Positions 1-5,863 of a stretch of DNA of 11,615 bases are shown piece after piece. Position numbers and translations under genes: made by a program. The DNA is taken from contig SKNI01000400.1 in the NCBI GenBank assembly GCA_007120615.1, forward strand, positions 1 to 11,615, written 5' to 3'. Numbering within the stretch: the first letter of the stretch is position 1; the number at the start of each line of letters is the position of its first letter. The DNA comes from Myxococcales bacterium (lineage in GTDB: Bacteria > Myxococcota_A > Bradymonadia > Bradymonadales > Bradymonadaceae). Under the pieces are notes generated by a model. It worked only from the letters and a program-made list of their open reading frames with translations. It searched no databases and was not told where the DNA came from.

Positions 1-1063
1 GGTGGTCGACCTCTTCGATGATGGTCTCGAGCTGAGGCATGACGTCGGGGTCGTCGGGATCGATGCCGCGCTCATGGAGGGAGTCCATCAGCATCTCGGC
101 GTTGAGGTTGATGCTGGAGAGAGGGTTTCGGAGCTCATGAGTGATAAGACTGGTCATGCGACCGATGGTAGCGAGGCGCTCCGATTTTAAGAGGGTGGCG
201 TGCTGACTTCGAAGGCGCTCGTCGCGCTCGGCCAGGCGCTGAGCCATGGCGTTGAATTCCTGGGTCAATAAGGTGAGCTCGTCGCGGCCGGCCAGCCTTC
301 GTCGAGGAATCGCGATCGGTCGATAGTCGCCCTCGCCGATTCGTTTGGAGGCCTCCGTCAGTGTAGTCAGAGGACGAAGGGTGATGAGAACGACGAACAT
401 AAGGGCCAGGGCGATGACCAGAGCCAGAAAACTCAAGATGCCAAGACCGTATACGCTGCTTCTCTCCGTATCGTCAGCCCGCACCAGGGCGTGATCGATG
501 GCGGCGTGCAACTCGGCGCGCACCGCAGAGAGTCGGGTGTCGAGGCGACGTGCTTCCTCCCGCAACTCATCCTGCAGCTCCTGGATCTGCTCCATATCCA
601 TCTCCTCGGTGGACGTATCACCGAGGACCAGGGAGGTAAATTCGATGGTGCGAGCGGCAAATTCTACCCCGCGAAGATGGAGCTCCAATAATTGGGCGTG
701 AATATCGGCGAAGGCCTCCGCCTCGGTGGCGGGGACGTCGGTGAGATCCCGTAAGTCGGCGGTGGTGGCGGCGTCAAAGAAGCGCTCGTCCAGGGAGTCG
801 GGCAACGCGTTGAGCAGTCGAGTCAGCTGAAGAGTTCGTCGAAGGACCGCCGGATCTCGCTCGTTGAGTACGATATGGAAACTCTTGAGGTCATTTTGGA
901 TATCGCTCAATTGCAGCGAGAGGGGAACGATTCGATGATTCAACGCTCGCAGTTGCCCGTGCAATAATTGGGTTCGATAGATCCCGAACATCAAGACCGC
1001 CGAAAAAATCAGGGTCACGCCGGCGAAAGCGATAAATACTTTTGTTGCGATGCCAAGCCGCAT
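1..1063 (-). CDS. Membrane sensor histidine kinase, 3' end beyond window
   Basis: The first 354 residues are visible, reading leftward from an ATG at 1063-1061 with AGGAA as a plausible ribosome site about 8 bases upstream. Residues about 8-28 and 204-228 are two membrane helices. They flank a helical, charged periplasmic sensor segment of about 175 residues (a four-helix-bundle-like sensor is inferred). Residues about 228-280 form a HAMP linker (LRPLTTLTEASKRIGEGDY...). Then comes the dimerisation/phosphoacceptor H-box, ITHELRNPLSSINL, with His309 as the predicted autophosphorylation site. The ATP-binding domain (N, G1, F, G2 boxes) should lie to the left of base 1 and is not seen. By family it would autophosphorylate and pass phosphate to a response regulator; neither ligand nor partner can be read here. 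It is divergent from the PEGA/kelch genes. The kinase call is very sure, the specific role unknown. Confidence 0.93.
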   Translation of the reverse strand, partial: MRLGIATKVFIAFAGVTLIFSAVLMFGIYRTQLLHGQLRALNHRIVPLSLQLSDIQNDLKSFHIVLNERDPAVLRRTLQLTRLLNALPDSLDERFFDAATTADLRDLTDVPATEAEAFADIHAQLLELHLRGVEFAARTIEFTSLVLGDTSTEEMDMEQIQELQDELREEARRLDTRLSAVRAELHAAIDHALVRADDTERSSVYGLGILSFLALVIALALMFVVLITLRPLTTLTEASKRIGEGDYRPIAIPRRRLAGRDELTLLTQEFNAMAQRLAERDERLRSQHATLLKSERLATIGRMTSLITHELRNPLSSINLNAEMLMDSLHERGIDPDDPDVMPQLETIIEEVDH

Positions 1064-1142
1064 GGATGCAATTCCTAACGCAAAAATCCGAGTGGCGAAA
1101 AGCGTGGCCAACGCCCGCTTCTGCCTACCATCGTAGACCTGC

Positions 1143-1171
1143 AACATACTCTGTGTCGACTTCATGCCCAA
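1143..1171 (-). promoter_or_regulatory. Candidate promoter of the histidine kinase
   Basis: Read on the minus strand: TTGGGC (1171-1166), a 17-base spacer, then TATGTT (1148-1143). The -10 box matches 4 of 6 consensus bases and the -35 box 3 of 6, with ideal spacing. It would give a leader of about 70 bases before the ATG at 1063. The boxes are only moderate, so this is a candidate. Confidence 0.35.
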
Positions 1172-1342
1172 AATGAGAGTGGTAAAGAAGTCCGGCGGTC
1201 TGCTATCCCCCCGTGGTTGACGGTAAAAATAGGGGCGTGATAGGTAGATTGCTCAGCTGGCCTGGCGACTCACGACGCGTCCTATTCATAGCTGATTTGC
1301 GCTGGGAAAATCTCTCTTTCCAAACTTTTCGAAAGTGAGCTT

Positions 1343-1371
1343 TTGCCTCGCAACGCGAATTCGTGAATAAT
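1343..1371 (+). promoter_or_regulatory. Promoter of the PEGA-kelch unit
   Basis: TTGCCT (1343-1348), a 17-base spacer, then AATAAT (1366-1371), which is 5 of 6 to the -10 consensus. Transcription would start near 1378. That places the GTG at 1377 at or before the first base of the mRNA and supports the ATG at 1419 as the true start, with a leader of about 40 bases. Confidence 0.6.
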
Positions 1372-1418
1372 CCCAGGTGACAGCGAAGGATGAGCGGGAA
1401 TCAGTGAGGAAAGAAAAG

Positions 1419-2969
1419 ATGACGATGGATGAGATACGAGAGAGCCGGGCGCGGGGACCACGGGGTTGGTGGTTGGCAGTGCTTGTGGCCTGTTTATGCT
1501 TTGCCGGTCCGGTCTGGGCGGAGGATGACGCGACGGGAGAGGAGGCGGAGCATGCCGATGAAGAGGCCGCCGAAGGGGAAGAGGAGCAAGGGGAAGCCCG
1601 GCGGGCTGACGGCCCGACGCCCCGCCTGTTCATGATGCCCGTTGATAGTCTTCAGGGCGAGATCACTCAGATCGTCACCGAACGAGTCAATGAGTCGACT
1701 CGTCGTCAACTCGATTCGGAGCGTCGGCTGGAACTGGTGCCGGGCCTGATGGAGGTCCTTGGCAGCAGTGGGCAGGGGGTGTACGCCCTTATCTCGGAAG
1801 CGGAGAGCCAGTACACCTCCGGTATCGGACTACTTCGGGCCGGCGACCATCAGGCTGCCGCCGAGACCCTTCAGAGAGCGGTAGACCTGATGGTAGAAAA
1901 CCTCTCGGGACTTCAGAATTATAATTTCTTAAGCGACGCGCTCTCCAATCTATCGCTGGCCTATTTTCATTCGGATTTCGATCTCGATGCTCGCCAGAAT
2001 ATGCAGCGGTTCGCTCAGTTAAGGCCGGGGGCAACGCTCGATCCTGAGATTTTCCCCGAAGACTTGCGATCTATTTTTGAAGACGAAGTCGACCGCGTCG
2101 AGCGAGCCGAAACCGGGATCTTGACCATCGAGGCTGATCGAACAGGGGCTCAGGTATATATCGACGGAGACCTCAAAGGTGCGACCCCGGTGGTGGTGGA
2201 GGATGTTGGATTCGGCCACCATTATATGGTCGTGCGAGACGGTGAGGCGGTCTGGACCGAAGTGATTCGAGTTCGCGGCCGCGGCCAGGAGCAGACCTTT
2301 GAGGTGGAATTCGACAGCCTCGGTCAAGAAGATGAGTCTAGTGAGTTACCTGCCTATTATACGGATTTGCAGCAAAATCTTCGCTCCGGCCGCTTCGGAC
2401 AAGACCTCCATCCGTATTTAATAGAGCTGACTAATCAGACCGGGGCGGACTTCATCGCCTGGGTCCTGCTCGTGCGCGAGGGGCCACGGTATATCGCGGC
2501 GCCCTTTGTCTACCGGGCCAGTGATGCAATGGTCATTCAGGGAGAGAATGTAGATTTTAACCTGGAGTTGTCCAATATGCGCTCCCGGGTCAGTCGGCTG
2601 TCGGCGATCATCTCCATGGCGGTCTCCGATATGCCCGAGGACCTGGCGGTGGAAGACGTCGATCTAGCTCCGGAGCCCACCCCGGTGGCGACCCCGGAGG
2701 TGCCGGAGGAAGAGGAAGAGCCTGAGGAAGTGGCAGAAGTCGATGATCATCCCAGCGACCCGCTGCCGGTTCCGGGGACGACACCTCCGGAGCGGGGTCC
2801 TGTTGCAGAATTACCCGATGAGCGAGAGAGGAGTAATACGCTTCGCTATGTTGGCTATGGCGGCGCTGCCGCACTGGCCGGCGGGGCGATCGCGGGAACG
2901 ATTATCATGTTGGTTCGCGCAAGCGGAAGCTCGGATCCAACCGTATTTGAAGCGGAGGTGGAATGGTGA
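1419..2969 (+). CDS. Secreted PEGA-domain protein with C-terminal membrane anchor
   Basis: Predicted 516-residue envelope protein. The start ATG 1419 is chosen because GAGGAAAG lies 5 bases upstream; an in-frame GTG at 1377 has no ribosome site and coincides with the predicted transcript start. Residues 1-34 are a signal peptide (Arg-rich start, hydrophobic 17-33, cleavage after PVWA). Residues about 35-65 are very acidic. Residues about 120-228 are helical and TPR-like (LLRAGDHQAAAETLQRAVDL). Residues about 232-298 are a PEGA domain (AQVYIDGDLKGATPVVVEDV). Residues 305-400 are a further, unrecognised domain. A Pro/Glu-rich linker (about 415-470) leads to a glycine- and alanine-rich membrane helix (477-499) and a short tail. 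PEGA domains are thought to bind surface-layer or envelope components; the ligand here is unknown. The stop overlaps the next gene (ATGGTGA), so the two are probably translationally coupled. Confidence 0.85.
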   Translation: MTMDEIRESRARGPRGWWLAVLVACLCFAGPVWAEDDATGEEAEHADEEAAEGEEEQGEARRADGPTPRLFMMPVDSLQGEITQIVTERVNESTRRQLDSERRLELVPGLMEVLGSSGQGVYALISEAESQYTSGIGLLRAGDHQAAAETLQRAVDLMVENLSGLQNYNFLSDALSNLSLAYFHSDFDLDARQNMQRFAQLRPGATLDPEIFPEDLRSIFEDEVDRVERAETGILTIEADRTGAQVYIDGDLKGATPVVVEDVGFGHHYMVVRDGEAVWTEVIRVRGRGQEQTFEVEFDSLGQEDESSELPAYYTDLQQNLRSGRFGQDLHPYLIELTNQTGADFIAWVLLVREGPRYIAAPFVYRASDAMVIQGENVDFNLELSNMRSRVSRLSAIISMAVSDMPEDLAVEDVDLAPEPTPVATPEVPEEEEEPEEVAEVDDHPSDPLPVPGTTPPERGPVAELPDERERSNTLRYVGYGGAAALAGGAIAGTIIMLVRASGSSDPTVFEAEVEW

Positions 2970-4666
2970 GGGCGATATCAACGAAAAAATGGATACTCGG
3001 CCTGGTGGTGGCGCTGGCGGCAGCGGCTTCTTTCAGCTGTGGCGGTGATGATGGAACCTCTCGCATCTCGGTGACTCTTTTCGGGTGGATCGACGGGGCA
3101 GGAGACGGAGAATTTGTCCAGGGCATGCCGGAGTATCCCGCAGCCGACCAGATTCGAGTTCGCATCACCCAGCCCGATGAACGTGTGATTCTCTCGGAAG
3201 ATGTCTTCCCCATCGTCGATGGGCGGGCACTCTTTCCGGAGGCGTCTGCCGGAGACGGTCTGCGCATGGATTTTGAGATCATCGGAGACTCCAACGTCAT
3301 CGCATCGGGAGCGACGCCGAAATTCAACGTCGGGGAGTCCATAAGTTACCGAGCATTTCGCACCATGATTTCACCGATTAACGCCTTCGCCCCGGTGGGC
3401 TCGATGGTCCGTATCGACGGCTCCAATGAAGAGCGCCTGGTGCCCAGTCGCTTTGACGGGCGGGAATTAGACTCTTCGCTGGGCCGAGTTGGACATACCG
3501 CCACGGCTACCGAATCCGGTCTGGTCCTGATTGTCGGTGGTGGGCAGGTGGGAGCATTTCATCAGCCCGCGACGACCCCAGATCTTCAGGGCGTAGTCGG
3601 CGATATTCAACTCTTTGATCCGGCGACCGGCTATTTCACGGAATTGGCCGGCGATGATGAGGCCCGCCGTTCCAGCACCGTTGGAGCGGACCGCCTTCAG
3701 GTCCCGCGGGCCTTTCACACGGTGACGGCTCTGGGAGACGACCGCTTCCTGGTGGTGGGGGGCTATACGCAGGGCTCCACCTCCATCTCGGCGACGGACT
3801 CCATCGAGATCATCAATTTGAATGCCAGCCCCGGCGCTCGGGTTCAGCCACTGACAGATGCCGCTCAGAGCCCCATGCTCCTTCAGAATCGGCGGGCCAT
3901 GCATACCGCGACATTGCGAGAGAGCGATGGGCGGGTGGTTATCGCCGGAGGGCGAAGTGGAAATGAGGTTCGAAATACCTTTGAAATCATCAACCCCAAT
4001 CCTCAGAACCCGCTTGTAGAGGGTGGATTGTCCATGAATTCAGCTCGAGTGGGACATAGTGCGGTGCTGATGGGCGATGGAAGTAGCGTATGGCTTCTGG
4101 GAGGCCGCACCGATACGGAAGTACTGGGCTCCACAGAGTTGATCAGCGACGGCGAAAGCGGCACCTCCAGCTCTGCTACGGCCAACTTGCAACGACCACG
4201 CTACGGAGCGTCAGCCATTTTCATGGGACCTTCGGTCAATAATTTCATCCTCCTGGCCGGTGGATTTACCGGGTTGACCAGCGGAGCGACTCGAAATTAC
4301 GAGTTGGGGCGACCGGATCGAGAAGAATTTCTTACCGATGGCTCCTGGCAACTCTCTGAGGCCCGAGGCAACGCTGCTCTTTTTGAGCTGCCCCAGTCAC
4401 GAGAGCTCCTTCTCATCGGAGGTCTGAACCCGGATTTCCAGATCGTCGGCAATGCAGACCGGTTACAATTTCAAGGATTGGACGCTGCCGTTCCCTTTTC
4501 CGTTGACGCTTCTGCCGGTTCGATGTACCGACTGCGCAGTGGATTTGCCACGGCGCCTGTATCCAATGGCAGATACCTCATCACTGGCGGGCAAGGCCAG
4601 AATGAGGCCGCTCGCCAGGACGCAGAGTATTTTAATCCCCGTGACCCCGTGTTGCCCCGCAGATAG
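2963..4666 (+). CDS. Kelch-repeat lipoprotein, single predicted beta-propeller
   Basis: 567 residues. ATG 2963 follows GGAGG by 4 bases; the GTG at 2966 is an equally spaced alternative. Residues 1-25 are a lipoprotein-type signal peptide, with Cys26 in ASFSC-GG as the probable lipidation site; the lipobox is relaxed, with Ser rather than Leu at -3. Residues about 34-135 form a beta-rich N-terminal domain. From about 172 to 545 there are seven kelch-like units, each with a His or small-residue strand followed by hydrophobics and a Gly-Gly pair. The pairs are near 192, 266, 329, 380, 433, 486 and 542 (e.g. PRAFHTVTALGDDRFLVVGG). Seven units suit one seven-bladed propeller. Such proteins usually bind proteins or sugars; no enzyme active site is evident. 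The 7-base overlap with the PEGA gene suggests a shared envelope function (inference). Confidence 0.85.
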   Translation: MVRAISTKKWILGLVVALAAAASFSCGGDDGTSRISVTLFGWIDGAGDGEFVQGMPEYPAADQIRVRITQPDERVILSEDVFPIVDGRALFPEASAGDGLRMDFEIIGDSNVIASGATPKFNVGESISYRAFRTMISPINAFAPVGSMVRIDGSNEERLVPSRFDGRELDSSLGRVGHTATATESGLVLIVGGGQVGAFHQPATTPDLQGVVGDIQLFDPATGYFTELAGDDEARRSSTVGADRLQVPRAFHTVTALGDDRFLVVGGYTQGSTSISATDSIEIINLNASPGARVQPLTDAAQSPMLLQNRRAMHTATLRESDGRVVIAGGRSGNEVRNTFEIINPNPQNPLVEGGLSMNSARVGHSAVLMGDGSSVWLLGGRTDTEVLGSTELISDGESGTSSSATANLQRPRYGASAIFMGPSVNNFILLAGGFTGLTSGATRNYELGRPDREEFLTDGSWQLSEARGNAALFELPQSRELLLIGGLNPDFQIVGNADRLQFQGLDAAVPFSVDASAGSMYRLRSGFATAPVSNGRYLITGGQGQNEAARQDAEYFNPRDPVLPRR

Positions 4667-4761
4667 TTCGCAGGTGATAGCAAGTAGGAACTCGAAAAAC
4701 TTTACTCCTTCGCTCATGCGTTTCATCGAGGAAGCGAGGGTCTTATTAGGAGAACAACAAG

Positions 4762-4980
4762 ATGGCTGAAGAAGAAGAAGTAGAAAAAGCAACCGAAGAA
4801 GCCGGCGAAGAGGAAGCAGAGCCGGAGAAAGAAGCCAAGCAATATAGCGGAGAAAAGATTATGTGCTTCGTCTCCAAGCAGATGGTGGCCATTGAGGACA
4901 CCATCGAGTTGGAGATCCAACCCCATAAAAAAGTTCGTGTGCTTCCCAAATATATTAAGTACGACGAAGCAAACGCCTGA
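4762..4980 (+). CDS. Small acidic protein of unknown function (72 aa)
   Basis: A well-formed small gene: AGGAGA (4748-4753) lies 8 bases before the ATG and an intrinsic terminator begins 28 bases after the stop. Residues 2-26 are almost entirely Glu, Ala and Lys and probably disordered. Residues 30-68 look like a small beta fold (GEKIMCFVSK, DTIELEI, KKVRVLPKYIKY) with a single Cys35. There is no signal peptide or membrane segment, so it is probably cytoplasmic. I do not recognise the family with certainty. The C-terminal part reads like a conserved domain while the acidic head would be expected to vary. It sits 95 bases after the kelch gene and may be its last cistron or have its own promoter. 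Confidence 0.7.
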   Translation: MAEEEEVEKATEEAGEEEAEPEKEAKQYSGEKIMCFVSKQMVAIEDTIELEIQPHKKVRVLPKYIKYDEANA

Positions 4981-5007
4981 TCTTCACTTCGCGTTTGTTG
5001 AAATAAG

Positions 5008-5035
5008 ACCCGGTCCGTTCTGGACCGGGTTTTTT
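5008..5035 (+). terminator. Intrinsic terminator after the small acidic gene
   Basis: Perfect 9-base-pair stem ACCCGGTCC / GGACCGGGT with a 5-base loop, followed at once by a run of T (5030-5035) and a T-rich tail. It separates the PEGA-kelch unit from the dcw cluster. Confidence 0.92.
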
Positions 5036-5053
5036 ATTTGTAGATTTCTTTCG

Positions 5054-5116
5054 ATCCCACCTCATCCCACACCTCCATCCCACTCCATCCCACGGAGGTA
5101 TTTAGTCCTGTGGGAA
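5054..5116 (-). promoter_or_regulatory. Upstream MraZ-like operator cluster (four inverted decamers plus one)
   Basis: ATCCCAC occurs at 5054, 5064, 5077 and 5087 (GTGGGAT on the minus strand), in two pairs with a period of exactly 10 and a 3-base offset between the pairs. On the minus strand the first two units are the same decamer, GTGGGATGGA. A single GTGGGAA in the opposite orientation sits at 5110-5116, forming TCCCAC-N16-GTGGGA. Known MraZ sites are TGGGN direct repeats with 10-base spacing upstream of mraZ, so autoregulation is the natural reading. The cluster lies about 110-170 bases upstream of the mraZ -35 box. Confidence 0.7.
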
Positions 5117-5118
5117 AC

Positions 5119-5224
5119 CAGGGTAAGTCCCTGAAATTGATGATAAAGATGGAGCCTCATCGAGGGCCGGGGTCTTCCGTCTTGATCGCCAGATCGTCCA
5201 GTGTTTATGCGCTGAAATAGTTTC
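5119..5224. other. Unassigned segment between operator cluster and mraZ promoter
   Basis: No gene is supported. A perfect inverted repeat, CAGGG-taagt-CCCTG (5119-5133), follows the upstream operator cluster and may be another protein site. The rest, to about 5224, shows nothing I can name; I tested TTGATC at 5182 as a -35 box and found no matching -10. Confidence 0.5.
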
Positions 5225-5253
5225 TTGACGTGATCGATCCCCCACCTTATAGT
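5225..5253 (+). promoter_or_regulatory. Main promoter of the dcw cluster (P-mraZ)
   Basis: TTGACG (5225-5230; 5 of 6), a 17-base spacer, then TATAGT (5248-5253; 5 of 6). This is the strongest sigma70-type match in the window. The predicted start is near 5260, giving an mraZ leader of about 137 bases, so MraZ-like repeats downstream would lie in the initially transcribed region. Confidence 0.85.
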
Positions 5254-5260
5254 GTCCTCA

Positions 5261-5305
5261 GTGGGATGGTTTCCCATCAGGTGGCACGGGGTGGCTCAAT
5301 GTGGT
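5261..5305 (+). promoter_or_regulatory. Promoter-proximal MraZ operator (10-bp spaced GTGG repeats)
   Basis: GTGGGAT at 5261, GTGGC at 5281, GTGGC at 5291 and GTGGT at 5301 stand in the same orientation and on one 10-base grid. The fifth grid position (5271) instead holds TTCCCAT, so TGGGA-N5-TCCCA is also an inverted repeat. The decamer at 5261 (GTGGGATGGT) differs by one base from the minus-strand decamers of the upstream cluster. Its placement at about +1 to +45 suits repression of transcription by MraZ. Confidence 0.75.
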
Positions 5306-5312
5306 TACCCGG

Positions 5313-5332
5313 TCGAACCAAGGACGGTTCGA
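5313..5332 (+). promoter_or_regulatory. mraZ leader hairpin 1 with AAGGAC hexaloop
   Basis: Perfect 7-base-pair stem TCGAACC / GGTTCGA, extendable by two G-U pairs, with hexaloop AAGGAC closed by C-G. The loop and closing pair match the CANGGANG element bound by CsrA/RsmE. TTTT follows (5333-5336), so a weak attenuator is an alternative reading. Confidence 0.6.
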
Positions 5333-5348
5333 TTTTGTCAAAATGAAC

Positions 5349-5360
5349 ACCAGGGAAGGT
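5349..5360 (+). promoter_or_regulatory. mraZ leader hairpin 2 with AGGGAA hexaloop
   Basis: CAGGGAAG (5351-5358) matches CANGGANG. The stem ACC / GGT is only 3 pairs, with one further A-T pair past a mismatch, so it is a weak hairpin 37 bases before the mraZ ATG. It gains weight from the stronger element just upstream and the array beyond mraZ. Confidence 0.45.
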
Positions 5361-5396
5361 TTGAGGTTTGGCGCTTTTGCGTAATTGGATGATGAG

Positions 5397-5855
5397 ATGT
5401 TTCGTGGTCAGTATGAGCACACGATGGACGGCAAGGGGAGAGTTAGTGTCCCGGCGCGGTTTCGGGAAGTGCTTACGGAACTCGATGTCACCGGTGAGAA
5501 TGCCGACCGCATCATTTTGACACGTACCTTCGAGCAATGCCTGGTGGTCTACCCCATGGATCAGTGGCTGAACTTCGAAGAGAAGATTCGCAAGCTTCCG
5601 CAGTTCAACCCCCACGTACAACGACTCAAAAGGGTTTATGTCGCCGGCGCCGTGGAGGCTTCGATCGACAGTCACGGGCGTCTGCTCGTGCCGCAGGCAA
5701 TGCGCGATTTTGCGCAACTGGCTCGAAATTGTGTGTGGGTAGGACAGTTGGATACGATTGAGTTATGGGCCCAGGAGAGCTGGCAAGGTGCTGTGGATGC
5801 AGCATTGCAAGATCCGCAGGAGTTGTCGAAAGCGATGGCGGATCTGGGGCTCTAA
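5397..5855 (+). CDS. mraZ: Transcriptional regulator MraZ
   Basis: 152 residues, the usual family size. It carries two AbrB/SpoVT-like halves, each with the family DxxxR motif: D11-GKG-R15 (MDGKGRVSVPARFR) and D91-SHG-R95 (DSHGRLLVPQAMRD). The ATG at 5397 gives the canonical MFRGQYEH start. An in-frame TTG at 5385 would add only four residues and has no better ribosome site. The Shine-Dalgarno sequence is weak (GGATGATGAG), consistent with low or regulated translation. MraZ proteins form ring-shaped DNA-binding oligomers that bind TGGG-type repeats upstream of mraZ; two such clusters lie upstream here, so autoregulation is likely. It is the first gene of the dcw cluster and is followed by an unusually long gap before rsmH. 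Confidence 0.96.
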   Translation: MFRGQYEHTMDGKGRVSVPARFREVLTELDVTGENADRIILTRTFEQCLVVYPMDQWLNFEEKIRKLPQFNPHVQRLKRVYVAGAVEASIDSHGRLLVPQAMRDFAQLARNCVWVGQLDTIELWAQESWQGAVDAALQDPQELSKAMADLGL

Positions 5856-5863
5856 AGGTTAGA

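Larger units (their letters stand above)
1064..1418. other. Divergent intergenic region between kinase and PEGA gene
   Basis: About 355 bases without a convincing gene; short open frames here overlap the flanking genes or lack ribosome sites. It holds a candidate leftward promoter for the kinase and a good rightward promoter for the PEGA gene. A small perfect inverted repeat, ACTTT-tcg-AAAGT (1324-1336), ends 6 bases before the rightward -35 box and could be an operator. The palindrome CGAATTCG (1356-1363) lies inside the promoter spacer. I see no tRNA, repeat array or terminator here. Confidence 0.7.

Noticed and set aside
73..80. Further CANGGANG matches in coding regions, e.g. CATGGAGG here and near 10173
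   Set aside because: Isolated, not in clear hexaloop hairpins, and the first is on the non-transcribed strand of the kinase gene; about what chance predicts.
1217..1246. TTGACG at 1217 as a second promoter for the PEGA gene
   Set aside because: The -35 box is good but no acceptable -10 lies 16-18 bases on (TAGGTA matches 2 of 6).
1377..1418. GTG start at 1377 for the PEGA gene
   Set aside because: No ribosome site precedes it and the predicted transcription start is at about 1378; ATG 1419 has GAGGAAAG at good spacing and leaves a cleaner signal peptide.
5018..5046. TAGATT at 5041 as a -10 box just before the upstream operator cluster
   Set aside because: The matching -35 position (TTCTGG) is poor and lies inside the terminator hairpin.
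5277..5717. 146-residue minus-strand frame across the mraZ leader and mraZ
   Set aside because: Antisense to a well-supported gene and its promoter; no recognisable domain, so treated as a shadow.
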